The position numbers were made by a program, and so were the translations under genes. A stretch of 64,000 nt of DNA, taken from NCBI RefSeq assembly GCF_005166025.1, contig NZ_CP028923.1:248001-312000 (forward strand). The letters run 5' to 3'. The notes beneath the pieces are model-generated. The model was not told the origin of the DNA, did no database searches, and saw only the letters and a program-made list of their open reading frames with translations. This document shows, piece after piece, positions 26,479 through 35,808 of this stretch; positions within the stretch are counted from its first letter, which is position 1, and each line of letters begins with the position of its first letter. The stretch is from Mangrovivirga cuniculi (GTDB taxonomy: Bacteria; Bacteroidota; Bacteroidia; Cytophagales; Cyclobacteriaceae).

Positions 26479-28134
26479 ATGAGACTGTTATTTTTAATCG
26501 CCATCGTAATAAATGGATTTTTTAACTGCCTGGGGCAGGAAAAGCCTACCGTAGTAAGGCAGGTTACATATATAAACCTTCAGGATTCTGCTAATCAACC
26601 TTTCTTCAAAAGCGGCATGGAACTTTCCAAGATATTGATTGAGGCATGCTATGAAGGAGATTTGGACGCATACTATATCGATTATAAAGATAATAGTAAG
26701 ATCATTGAACTGTCTCCGGAAGAAGTTGCAAATGCTCTTACCGCTGAAAGCGATGGAGAAGTAAACCCAAAGCTTTTTAATGCATGGGATGACGATAAAA
26801 GATACTCAAAAGGCGATATTGTTCTTTTCGAGGACATGCTATACATGGCTACAAAGAATGTTAGGGGAAGAAATCCTAAAAAGAATAAACGGTGGAAACT
26901 CGTAGATTCAGGAATCGGTCAAATTCCTTATAATTCTCTTTACCTTATGGGTATTGACGAAACTGTTCTGACTCATTCAGGTAATATCAAAAGATTATAC
27001 AATTACATTAACTTATACCTTCATCCTTTACAAACCGGAGAAGACATTGAGTACCTGGTGTCATTTGAATTTGACGATGTCAGAAAGTATTTAAATAAAA
27101 ACGACCAATTCATGTGGTATAGAAATAACCACGGATCTTGGTGGTCAGGGTCTGTTTTCAGTGATCCCGGATTAAATTATCTTCATCATACAGATTTTCT
27201 GGACGACGTTCTTCACGTTAGTAAAAACACATCTTTAAAACCTTTTTTACTCGATCAGGAAGGATATAGAGTCGACGTTCCGATTGATAATCTCAGTTCC
27301 CTACAAGAAAATGATTATTATTTGTCATTTGTAGAAGATGGGGTGATTAATGGTGAAAATATCGACTATATCGAGGTACTTAATAATGAAGGTAAATTAA
27401 TTTCATTATTTGATTTCTCAGAATATAAAGCTGCGGTTTCGAAGATGTATCAGATCCAGTTTACTCCGATAATTTGCACTTTCGATATAGCTCTGATTCA
27501 GCGATACTTTCAAACAAGCTCTCTCTTCAATCCGATGGAAATTGGAAGAAACGGGGTATTTCTTTATGACGAATCAACTGAAGATCCATTATCTCAAAGC
27601 TTTACATTCGGTACTGAAACTGACTTCACACCTGTAGAAATCAGTGGACCTTTTGAAAATGAAAAAGTATCACGACTCATTCCGGGTATTCCTGGAACAG
27701 AGGCTATCGAAACCGGTTTTATGGATGAACTGGTTAAGGCTATCATTAATAAGGAAATCGAAGCTTATGAATCATTTAAGTTTGAAAAAGCCTTAAGCCT
27801 GAATTCTTTAAAACAAATCTGGCAGGATGCTAATAAGAATGCAATTGATAGTAGTAAACCTTTGGAACTACACTTTGATCACTATCAAAATGTACAGTTT
27901 GATAAATTTGGTCAAAATAAAAAATATGATTCAGAGGGATTAGCAGTAATTATTCCATATTGGGCCAATCCTGCAGGTTTTGACCAGCCTTTAGCGTATT
28001 TCACCTGGAAAGATATCAATAAACTTTTCAGAAATCAGGATAAGTATCCGAATGGAAAAGCATTTCTGAATGCCCTTGAAAATGATGATCTTCAAACAAT
28101 CTACCTGTATAATACTTACATCCGAACAAAATAA
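26479..28134 (+). CDS. Secreted GldN-like protein with an inserted carbohydrate-binding-like module
   Basis: A 551-residue exported protein (signal peptide to about residue 20, FFNCLGQ). Residues 25-90 (INLQDSANQPFF..., then LSKILIEACYEGDLDAYYID) and 147-230 (YLMGIDETVLTHSGNIKRLYNYINLYL) resemble the start and middle of GldN, a ring component of the type IX secretion/gliding apparatus. Between them, residues 103-139 show the W...YSKGDIV...YMA...W pattern of chitin-binding type 3/CBM5-12 modules. The second half (about 290-551) seems to repeat the GldN-like plan. Family assignment is tentative; it could be a gliding-related or unrelated periplasmic protein. Confidence 0.5.
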   Translation: MRLLFLIAIVINGFFNCLGQEKPTVVRQVTYINLQDSANQPFFKSGMELSKILIEACYEGDLDAYYIDYKDNSKIIELSPEEVANALTAESDGEVNPKLFNAWDDDKRYSKGDIVLFEDMLYMATKNVRGRNPKKNKRWKLVDSGIGQIPYNSLYLMGIDETVLTHSGNIKRLYNYINLYLHPLQTGEDIEYLVSFEFDDVRKYLNKNDQFMWYRNNHGSWWSGSVFSDPGLNYLHHTDFLDDVLHVSKNTSLKPFLLDQEGYRVDVPIDNLSSLQENDYYLSFVEDGVINGENIDYIEVLNNEGKLISLFDFSEYKAAVSKMYQIQFTPIICTFDIALIQRYFQTSSLFNPMEIGRNGVFLYDESTEDPLSQSFTFGTETDFTPVEISGPFENEKVSRLIPGIPGTEAIETGFMDELVKAIINKEIEAYESFKFEKALSLNSLKQIWQDANKNAIDSSKPLELHFDHYQNVQFDKFGQNKKYDSEGLAVIIPYWANPAGFDQPLAYFTWKDINKLFRNQDKYPNGKAFLNALENDDLQTIYLYNTYIRTK

Positions 28135-28174
28135 AGCAGTCCGTTTTTTGCTTAGTAAACTGAAAGTCAAAGAC

Positions 28175-28191
28175 TTGTTTAAACAAAATTT
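28175..28191. promoter_or_regulatory. MarR-type operator, upstream copy
   Basis: TTGTTTAAACAAAATTT, containing the perfect 12-bp palindrome TTGTTTAAACAA. A 16-of-17 copy lies 66 bp downstream at the promoter. Confidence 0.55.
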
Positions 28192-28213
28192 TTAAATGCG
28201 AGTTGTTTATTCA

Positions 28214-28243
28214 TTGATATTTGTTATACTATAGCTATATTTG
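28214..28243 (+). promoter_or_regulatory. Predicted promoter of the marR-doxX operon
   Basis: TTG (28214-28216) and TATATTTG (28236-28243) separated by 19 bp, the Bacteroidota TTG/TAnnTTTG pattern, 20 bp before the ATG at 28263. Confidence 0.6.
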
Positions 28244-28257
28244 TTTAGACAAAATTT
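28241..28257. promoter_or_regulatory. MarR-type operator, promoter-proximal copy
   Basis: TTGTTTAGACAAAATTT, overlapping the end of the -7 box and the expected transcription start. Binding of the encoded MarR protein would block its own promoter (inferred). Confidence 0.55.
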
Positions 28258-28262
28258 GTAAT

Positions 28263-28715
28263 ATGAAGATAGAGGAGGCAATTAAAACAAAAGGACTGAA
28301 AGACAATTATGAAAAATTATTTGTCAACATCATCTACACCAGCAACTGGTTCAAGTCAAAATTAAAAGATTTATTTAAGCCTTACGGAATAACTCAAACC
28401 CAATACAATGTACTCAGAATTCTTCGTGGGAAATATCCTGAGCCATGTAATCCTGGGTATATTACGAGTGTAATGATCGAAAAAATGTCTGATGTAACCC
28501 GACTCATCGATCGCCTTATTGAAAAGAAACTGGTAAAAAGAATGGTCTGCGAGACAAACCGTAGAATGGTTGAGGTATATATTACTAAAGAAGGTTTAGA
28601 ACTACTGGAAAAACTTGAACCAGTGGTTGAAAAATCTAGAGATGACCTGAAAGTTTTAACAGATGATGAGGCAAATCAGCTCAGTCATTTATTAGATAAA
28701 TTGAGAGGGCATTAA
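28263..28715 (+). CDS. MarR-family transcriptional regulator
   Basis: A 150-residue winged-helix regulator. The start is set at 28263 (MKIEEAIK) because the longer frame from 28221 runs through the promoter. Visible are a dimerisation helix (about 10-45), the helix-turn-helix GYITSVMIEKMSDVTRLIDRLIEKKLVKR (about 74-102) and the wing with NRRMVEVYITKEG. Two near-identical palindromes upstream, one over the promoter, suggest autoregulation. The next gene encodes a DoxX protein 40 bp on. The inducer is unknown. Confidence 0.92.
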   Translation: MKIEEAIKTKGLKDNYEKLFVNIIYTSNWFKSKLKDLFKPYGITQTQYNVLRILRGKYPEPCNPGYITSVMIEKMSDVTRLIDRLIEKKLVKRMVCETNRRMVEVYITKEGLELLEKLEPVVEKSRDDLKVLTDDEANQLSHLLDKLRGH

Positions 28716-28754
28716 TTTTTAACCCAAATTCATTTTTCATATAATAAATCAACA

Positions 28755-29177
28755 ATGATCACCCAAATTTCATTTTTACAAGATCCATGGACTGTCGAAT
28801 TAATCATCAAGATATGTCTTTCACTTTTTTTGGCTATTTTATTTTTGCAGTCGGGATTAGATAAAATTTTTAACTATAAGGACAATGCAGACTGGTTGAA
28901 AGGGCATTTTGCAGAAAGCCCAATTTCAGGATTGACACCATTAATGATACCGCTGATTACCCTACTTGAAACAGCCGCTGGTATTCTTTCAGCAATCGGA
29001 GTTGTTATGCTAGTTGTTTCTCAATCTGGTACTTTTGCGTTCATAGGTGCTCTATTGAGTACCATAAGCATTATCAGTTTGTTTTTCGGCCAAAGATTAG
29101 CCAAAGACTATGAAGGGGCAGCAACCTTAACAGGTTATTTTCTGATATGTATTGTCACAATGTTTATGTTTATATAA
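28755..29177 (+). CDS. DoxX-family membrane protein
   Basis: A 140-residue protein with four hydrophobic segments and the DoxX opening ILFLQSGLDKIFNYKDNADWLKGHF. DoxX-like proteins are membrane components tied to quinone or thiol redox reactions in some organisms; the function here is unknown. It follows marR by 40 bp and is ended by a terminator, so the two probably form one autoregulated unit. Confidence 0.85.
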   Translation: MITQISFLQDPWTVELIIKICLSLFLAILFLQSGLDKIFNYKDNADWLKGHFAESPISGLTPLMIPLITLLETAAGILSAIGVVMLVVSQSGTFAFIGALLSTISIISLFFGQRLAKDYEGAATLTGYFLICIVTMFMFI

Positions 29178-29196
29178 CAGATCCAAAATTATTTAG

Positions 29197-29222
29197 AAGG
29201 GCCGGTAAATCCGGCCTTTTTT
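29197..29222 (+). terminator. Terminator of the marR-doxX operon
   Basis: Stem AAGGGCCGG/CCGGCCTT (one G-U pair) with a TAAAT loop and a T6 tract. Confidence 0.9.
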
Positions 29223-29319
29223 ATTTTCAATTAATATTAATAACATCTACTAAACAGTAACTCCTCAAAAGAAAACACTTTCATCAATATCAGGTAATAA
29301 TTGACTAATACTGTACCCT

Positions 29320-29327
29320 TACTTTTG
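29320..29327 (+). promoter_or_regulatory. Predicted -7 box of the lpxH-like operon
   Basis: TACTTTTG, 18 bp before the ATG at 29345; the same box occurs before the second M1 peptidase gene. A TTG lies at 29301-29303 with a 16-bp spacer, slightly short. Confidence 0.5.
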
Positions 29328-29344
29328 TGTAAAACCATAATAAT

Positions 29345-30190
29345 ATGGACTTCAAAAGAAAAGTCGAAGTATTAGTTCTTTCTGATATTCATCTGGGTAC
29401 TTATGGATGTCATGCCGATGAGCTTCTAAAATACCTCAAAAGTATCGACCCTGATACAATTATCCTTAACGGAGATATAATCGACATATGGAATTTCAAA
29501 AAAAGATATTGGCCCAAAAGCCATATGCTTGTCTTAAAAAAATTCATGTCAATGATTGCCAAGGGAAAAGATGTCATTTATATCACTGGAAATCATGATG
29601 AGACCATCCGTAAATTTTCAGGTTTTGAGTTATCTGGATTAAGAATAGTTAACAAATATTCCATGACGATTGGAGGAAAAAAAACCCTCTTATTTCATGG
29701 GGATATTTTCGACGTGGTCATGGAGCAAGCTAAATGGCTGGCTAAATTAGGTGCTATAGGATATGATGCGCTTATATTACTAAATCATTTAACCAACAAA
29801 GGATTAAAACTCATAGGAAAACCTCCAATCTCAATGAGTAAAAAAATCAAAAACTCTGTAAAAAGTGCAGTTAAATTCATCAATGATTTTGAAAAAGTTT
29901 GCGGCGAGCTTGCTATTGAAAACGGGTATGATTCTGTGGTATGCGGCCATATACATCAACCGGCTATTAAAAAAGTATCATGCGAAAAAGGATCCGTCGA
30001 TTATCTCAACTCCGGGGATTGGATCGAAAACCTTTCATCTCTCGAATACGCAAATGGGGAGTGGAGACTATATGATTTCAGAAAAGACACCATTGCATCA
30101 TCAATAAAAATTGAATCTGAAATAAAATCAGCATTAAACAACAAGCAATTGTTCTCTGTGCTTCAACAGCAATTTTATAATGCATCATGA
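29345..30190 (+). CDS. LpxH-like UDP-2,3-diacylglucosamine pyrophosphatase/metallophosphoesterase
   Basis: A 281-residue calcineurin-type metallophosphoesterase. All metal motifs are present: SDIHLG, NGDIIDIWN, GNHDE, LLFHGDIFD and CGHIHQP. The spacing is that of the LpxH-like family, which hydrolyses UDP-2,3-diacylglucosamine in lipid A synthesis; in Bacteroidota the same family is often annotated this way without proof. It overlaps the following glycosyltransferase by 4 bp (ATGA), so a linked role in an envelope glycolipid is likely. Confidence 0.85.
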   Translation: MDFKRKVEVLVLSDIHLGTYGCHADELLKYLKSIDPDTIILNGDIIDIWNFKKRYWPKSHMLVLKKFMSMIAKGKDVIYITGNHDETIRKFSGFELSGLRIVNKYSMTIGGKKTLLFHGDIFDVVMEQAKWLAKLGAIGYDALILLNHLTNKGLKLIGKPPISMSKKIKNSVKSAVKFINDFEKVCGELAIENGYDSVVCGHIHQPAIKKVSCEKGSVDYLNSGDWIENLSSLEYANGEWRLYDFRKDTIASSIKIESEIKSALNNKQLFSVLQQQFYNAS

Positions 30191-31253
30191 TTAAACGACC
30201 GAAAGTTTTATATGCCATTCAGGGTACTGGCAACGGACATATTGCAAGAGCACGTGATCTTGTTCCAAAATTTGCTCATTATGCTGACCTTGATGTTGTA
30301 ATTAGTGGTAATCATTGTGAAGTAGAGCTCGGTTACCCTGTAATGAAAAGCTACCAGGGGCTGGGATTTTATTTTGGAAAGAGGGGTGGTATTGACTGGG
30401 GAAAGACACTTCGCAAAAACAACATCAGAAAATTTATTAAAGAGATATTATCGATTGATTTGACTCAATACGATTATATTATCAATGACTTTGAACCTGT
30501 TACTGCGTGGGCAGGAAAATTAAAAGGATTACCTGTTATTAATCTTTCCCACCAGGCAGCAGTTATTTCAAGGTTATCTCCGAAACCCTCGGAGAAAGAC
30601 CGTGCCGGTCTGACGATATTAAAACATTATGCTCCTTCAAATATTTCCTTTGGTTTTCATTTTAAATGCTATGATCAAAAAATATATACTCCAATAATCA
30701 GGGATGAAATTAGAGCCCTAAAACCACGACAAATAATCACTTTACGGTTTACTTACCCGCATTAGGTGATAAAAAAATCATTAAAGTGCTTTCAAAAGTA
30801 AAAACAGATCACGAATGGCATATCTTTTCAAAACATGCTAAACAACCTTTCAGTGTAGATAATATTAAAATTGAACCTGTTAATAATCAAAAGTTTATTC
30901 ATTCTCTGGCTTCCAGTAAGGGAATATTATGTGGGGCCGGATTCGAATCTGTCGCTGAAGCTTTTTTTCTGGGCAAAAAAGTAATGGCTATTCCTATGAA
31001 AGGACAATACGAGCAAGCCTTAAATGGAGCTGGAATCAAAGATATGGGACATCAGGTTATCAAGTCTTTTAAAAAGAAAAGAGTCCCTGCCATTGAAGCA
31101 TGGATAAATTGCCCGGCACCTTCCAGGGTTAATTATCCGGATAACGCTTATACCGTTGTAAATGATGTAATGAGATATGCTAAGAAACATTTTATAAAAA
31201 ATGCGGAATCACCTTTATCAGCAACTCCGCATCATATTTCTCAGCCAGTTTAG
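30187..31253 (+). pseudogene. Glycosyltransferase (MJ1255/TIGR00661-like), frameshifted
   Basis: Two frames together encode a GT-B glycosyltransferase of about 355 residues. The first (30187-30765) starts VLYAIQGTGNGHIARA, the nucleotide-sugar transferase opening of the MJ1255/TIGR00661 family, and breaks off; the second continues to 31253 with the donor-binding part GILCGAGFESVAEAFFLGKKVMAIP. Reading shifts by one base near 30726: the restored sequence runs KP-TTNNHFTVYLPALGDKKI without a gap. So one base is missing, or the gene is a recent pseudogene. The product is probably an envelope glycolipid enzyme partnered with the LpxH-like protein, whose gene overlaps by 4 bp. Confidence 0.8.
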
Positions 31254-31262
31254 TTGGAAACT

Positions 31263-31949
31263 TTAATAATCAAATTTATAACCGACTCCTTTGATCGTCT
31301 TAATAAAACGATCTCCTAATTTTTCTCTAATCTTTCTAATATGAACATCCACTGTTCTCTCGGCTACAAATACATCAGCACCCCAAACATGGTGAAGTAA
31401 GATGTCTCTTCCGAAAATGTTATTACTGTTGCTTGCAAGGAAATATAACAGGTCAAATTCTTTTTTCGCCAACTGGATCACTTCTTCGCCAACTCTTACC
31501 GTATAGCTGGCTTTATCAATCATAAAATCTTTAGTCTCGATCTTTGTCCGGTCATCAACAGTTTTAGTTTCTCTTTTGAATAAAGACTCTACCTTTTTAA
31601 GCAGTGCCCTGGGTTTAATCGGCTTAATTATATAATCATCCCCTCCCACATCAAAAGCAGCTACCTCTGAATATTCTTCACTTCTCGCAGTAAGAAAGAA
31701 AACAAAGGTTTCTTTAAACTTTGGGATATTTCTGATCTGTCTGCAGGTTTCGACCCCGTCAATATCGGGCATCATGATATCCAGAATAATTAGATCCGGA
31801 TTAAAATTTTTAGCTATATCGATGGCTTCCTTGCCGTTGGTAGCTTCCTGAACCTGGTAACCGGCACTGTTGAAATTATATGATAATAATTCTACTACAT
31901 CCGGTTCATCATCTACAATCAAAATTTTTTTATCTGTAACAGCAGGCAT
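31263..31949 (-). CDS. OmpR/PhoB-family response regulator
   Basis: A 228-residue two-domain regulator. The receiver domain (about 7-120) has the acidic pair DD at 13-14, phospho-acceptor Asp57 in LIILDIMMPD and Lys in YIIKPIKP. The winged-helix DNA-binding domain (about 135-228) ends RTVDVHIRKIREKLGDRFIKTIKGVGYKF. No histidine kinase is adjacent: the genes on both sides are a convergent glycosyltransferase and a metalloprotease, so it works with a kinase encoded elsewhere. Confidence 0.96.
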   Translation of the reverse strand: MPAVTDKKILIVDDEPDVVELLSYNFNSAGYQVQEATNGKEAIDIAKNFNPDLIILDIMMPDIDGVETCRQIRNIPKFKETFVFFLTARSEEYSEVAAFDVGGDDYIIKPIKPRALLKKVESLFKRETKTVDDRTKIETKDFMIDKASYTVRVGEEVIQLAKKEFDLLYFLASNSNNIFGRDILLHHVWGADVFVAERTVDVHIRKIREKLGDRFIKTIKGVGYKFDY

Positions 31950-32102
31950 TTGGTTGGTATTTTAAAATGACACCGCTAAGTTCTCATTTCTATATTACCT
32001 GAATGTTAATAGTCTTTTAAAGTTGCTTTAAGTATATCCTTGCTATATTAATTCAAGAAAAGAATCAAAATATCATTTGTCTCAAGTCTATTCTTACGAA
32101 AT

Positions 32103-32126
32103 AAAAAAAGCTTCTTCTCGGAGCTC
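32103..32126 (-). terminator. Possible weak terminator of the metalloprotease gene
   Basis: On the minus strand a short AGCT...AGCT stem is followed by a T7 tract directly after the stop codon at 32131. The stem is short, so support is modest. Confidence 0.4.
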
Positions 32127-32130
32127 TCAA

Positions 32131-34541
32131 TTAATAACATTTATAACCTGAACCAATCGGACTACCATCCGGTATTTTTGGAGGAGAAACAGGTATTGAT
32201 TTCAGATCTCCATCCAGATATTGTTTTATATAATTTGACAACAATTGATCTTCAGGACTGTCAGAATTATCCAATAATTCTTTTAATGCCTCAAGGAAAA
32301 CCAGGCATTCTGCTTTCACTGACACCGAAGAAATCGGGTTTTCTTTCAATGCTATTATTCTTCTCATAAACTGATTTTTCACTGTATGCATAATCTGATC
32401 TCCGAGTTCAGAATTACCAATTTCATTATCAATTTGATTTGATATGCGACTGAACACATCTTTTACAGAGATGAGTTTATCATTCCTGCTACTTTGTATC
32501 GCCAGGCGATTTATTCTCTGTGGATTTAATAATGCATCGAAAGTAAATGAAGAAGCTGTTTCTGCAATCCCAACCGGATCCAGAACAGGATCTGTTTTAC
32601 CCATTAATGATTCCCGCCCTTTTCTGTCACCAAAAGATTTTGGAGGTATTACAGACAATATCCTGTCACTCAGCTGAAGATTTTCAAGTGAAATTGTCTC
32701 CAAAATAGCAGATAAAGCTTCATTTTGTATTTCAGGAGAAACAGGTTCATTTATCAATTCTCCTTCACCTTTTACATTATATCGATAATCTACCCCTCCG
32801 ATAAGCTTCACTGCTGCCTCCAGCTGGTATCGATGGTAGAAATACAACGGCGCGAGCATTTCTTCTAAATCTGAATAAGATCTTCCTTCTGGCAAATTGT
32901 CCGTGCCAAATTTATCAAGTGCGATTTTTCTTATTTTCAAAACTCTTTGTAGTTCCTCATCAGGCCGTAAGCCATTATCCCACAAATGGGTTTCCGGATG
33001 AGCGCCGTAAATTGGTCTGGCATCCTGATCAGAAAGAAAATAGACCCCTTTTTCTACAGCCTCATTGATAACTTCTTTTCTTTCTTCCTCTGAATGAGCT
33101 CCATAACCAAAATTAATAGCCACTTTATCCCATTCCCCGATTCCAACATCATAGGCAGAATCAAAATTTAACTGTCCGTCTGCGCCCTCATAAACATAAG
33201 GATGAGGATAATCCATCACGGATTCTCTTCCATAAGAACTTGCTGCATAGTTATGTGCTAATCCCAGGGTATGACCTACTTCATGAGCAGATAGCTGTCT
33301 GATCCTTGCAAGTGCAAGAGCCATATGAGGAGCTGTATTTGGATTAAGCCCATAAGCTGGCACAAGAGCCTGAGCGATCAGGAAATCCTGCCTTACTCTT
33401 AAAGAACCTAAAGTCACCATTCCTTTTACTATCTCTCCGGTTCTGGGGTCTATCACCTGAACCCCATAAGACCACCCACGGGTTGATCGATGTACCCACT
33501 GAATAACATTATACCGGCTATCCATCGGGTGAATAGAGTCTGGCAATACCCTCACTTGAAAGGCATTTTTAAAGCCAGCAGCTTCAAATGCCTGGTCCCA
33601 CCATCTTGCGCCGTCTAATAAAGCGGAACGAACAGGTTCCGGTGTTCCTGGATCTAAATAATATATAATTGGTTCTACCGGCTCAGAAATTTCGGCATCC
33701 GGATTTTTTTGATTAATCTATGCTTTGTGATGAATCGTTCTTCAACCGGTTGATCAATCGGTGACGCATAATTATATTTCCTTATTCCGAAATAGCCTCC
33801 TCCCGGATGAAATTTCACTGGGTCAAAACCTTCTTCAGGCAAAGCAACGAAACTATTCCTAACTTGAATAGTAACAGCTTCGGGTGATGGAGTTACGCTC
33901 CTGATTTCATAGTCCTTAGGCTCACCTCTGAAAGTAAGCATCGCCTCAAGCTCTGTATTTCGAGGGAAATTAAAGCTATTTTCAGCTAAAATCACTGAGG
34001 CTTTCTTGTCGAGAGAATAACTACCCTGGCCCTGATCTTTTAAGGTTTTTGCAATATTATGGGCGTCTCTTGTAATGAATTCTGTTATGTCGATCCAGTC
34101 ACCATTTGAGCTTCCGGATTTCTTCTTTTCGATAGAAAATGAGGCAATCACCGATTTTGCAAAAGCTTCTTCTACCGCTCTAACCTCTAAACTATTATCA
34201 GAAACAGCTACATAACTGGAGTTCGGCTCAATTAAAAGGACTTTATTTCCGTATTTACTAAACTTCACCATCCGTGAATTACCTAGCTGTCCCCGGTCTA
34301 AGCCGATATCATTTGAACCAATACCAGCAGTCAGACTATTTAAATAAAGAAAAAGACTATCGTAATGCTCGACTCTCAAATATACCTTTTGAGACTCTAC
34401 ATCAATTTTATAATCAAAAAAGCCTTTGGTGACTTTTACTTTTTCTTCCTCAGATTGATCAGAAGTAGTTTGATTTGCTGATGCACAAGCTGAGAATATT
34501 AAAAGGCAAACGAATAACCTGATTACTTTTATATGATTCAT
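32131..34541 (-). pseudogene. Zinc-dependent metalloprotease lipoprotein (DUF5117/DUF4953-type), frameshifted
   Basis: Two frames, 33675-34541 and 32131 to about 33710, join into one protein of about 800 residues. The start at 34541 (MNHIKVIR) gives a lipobox IFSAC; the longer frame to 34601 is unlikely. The N-terminal part has FFDYKIDVESQKVYL and GGYFGIRKYNYASPI, the C-terminal part the metzincin motif HEVGHTLGLAH (33250-33290 region). The frame breaks in a run of seven A (plus-strand T 33704-33710): adding one A gives RLIKKNPDAEISEPVEPIIYY-LDPG, matching the family linker. Probable surface protease; the break may be a sequencing indel. Confidence 0.85.
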
Positions 34542-34619
34542 CGTGTGTTTTATTAGTTCAGTGTATAAACACCAAATTACTAAAACACGCGATGAAAACA
34601 ATTAATTTGAAGAAGGTAG

Positions 34620-35108
34620 TTATCTTTCAAAAATAACGTAAGGATTATCCTCATGTAATCGGGCACTGGTCACTTCATCATTATAGTTAAAATGTATAAT
34701 ATTAGACTGGTCATCATATTTCTCAAAAATGAGTGTGTTTCTGACGAAGAGCTTTGAAACAGTCTGTACATTTTCAACTTCCAGAAATACCATTAAGGCA
34801 TCCTGATCTAACTGTGACCCAAGGTATTTTAGAGGTGTTTTCTCATCATCAACTCTCAGTTTAAAATTCTTTAAAAAATAAGGTTTCAGAATATTATCAA
34901 GTTCTCCTGATTTTGATAATGCGATCACATCCAGAGTTTCTCCGGTAACATCATTCAAAGCTAACTCGAGATCATCCAAAAAAACACGAGAGGTAATTTG
35001 AAGTGCTTTTTGATCCTTTTTGTGAACAATATCGGTTACACTTACGTGAAATGGATGTAGACTCCAAAAAAATGATAATATTGCCGTTAAAAATATTTTT
35101 GCCGCCAT
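34620..35108 (-). CDS. DUF6702-family secreted protein
   Basis: A 162-residue protein with a short signal segment followed by LHPFHVSVTDIVHKKDQKALQITSRVFLDDLELAL, the opening I associate with DUF6702 (function unknown). Beta-rich throughout, with no catalytic motif visible. It lies between the metalloprotease gene and the divergent HupE/UreJ-type gene; this grouping with M1 peptidases seems recurrent in Bacteroidota (from memory). A role in envelope or metal handling would be speculation. Confidence 0.75.
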   Translation of the reverse strand: MAAKIFLTAILSFFWSLHPFHVSVTDIVHKKDQKALQITSRVFLDDLELALNDVTGETLDVIALSKSGELDNILKPYFLKNFKLRVDDEKTPLKYLGSQLDQDALMVFLEVENVQTVSKLFVRNTLIFEKYDDQSNIIHFNYNDEVTSARLHEDNPYVIFER

Positions 35109-35194
35109 ATTAGATAGTTTATATATGTAAAGTTACTATAGTTTATTAATATTGAACTTTTAAGGAGTCACAAAAAATATACCTGTTTTAAAAT

Positions 35195-35764
35195 ATGGAT
35201 AACTTTTTGCTCTATTTCGAGCTGGGTCTCAGGCACATATTAGATATTAATGGTTATGACCACATTTTATTTGTCATTGCTTTAGGTATCATATTTATGT
35301 TTCGGGACTGGAAAAGAGTTTTGGTTTTAGTTACTGCTTTTACCGTAGGTCATTCAATTACACTGGCTCTGTCAGCATTTGACCTGATTGATTATGATCA
35401 CAGGAAAATTGAAAAACTGATCGTATTAACAATTTTAGTTACCGCGGTAGCGAACCTTTTTAGAAAGAAATATTCTGAAAATAAAAAGTTAGTGAGCATG
35501 AATTCCGTTCTTGCTTTATTCTTCGGATTAATACACGGGCTTGGATTCAGCACTTACTTCAAAACGCTTCTCGGGAGAGAAAAATCAATAATCGGACCAT
35601 TATTTGCGTTTAATATTGGTCTGGAAGTTGGCCAGATTATCGTGGTATTGGCAGTTTTGATTACCACATCACTCTTTGTTAATCTTGCAGGAGTCAGGCG
35701 ACGCGACTGGGTATTAATTATATCCTCTGCTGTTGCCGGAATAGCGGTCAGTTTTTTAATTTAG
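35195..35764 (+). CDS. HupE/UreJ-family membrane protein
   Basis: A 189-residue protein with about six hydrophobic segments. GYDHILFVIAL, TAFTVGHSITL and FGLIHGLGFS carry the conserved His residues of the HupE/UreJ family, whose studied members are nickel or cobalt permeases linked to metalloenzymes. No nickel enzyme is in the window, so the metal is not assigned. Divergent from the DUF6702 gene and 44 bp before the first M1 peptidase, with which it may be co-transcribed. Confidence 0.88.
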   Translation: MDNFLLYFELGLRHILDINGYDHILFVIALGIIFMFRDWKRVLVLVTAFTVGHSITLALSAFDLIDYDHRKIEKLIVLTILVTAVANLFRKKYSENKKLVSMNSVLALFFGLIHGLGFSTYFKTLLGREKSIIGPLFAFNIGLEVGQIIVVLAVLITTSLFVNLAGVRRRDWVLIISSAVAGIAVSFLI

Positions 35765-35808
35765 AATACAACTTAACTATTCAATAAATTAACAATAAAC
35801 AATACATT

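Noticed and set aside
30720-30740. Programmed -1 frameshifting in the glycosyltransferase
   Set aside because: No slippery heptamer and no clear downstream stem or pseudoknot was visible.
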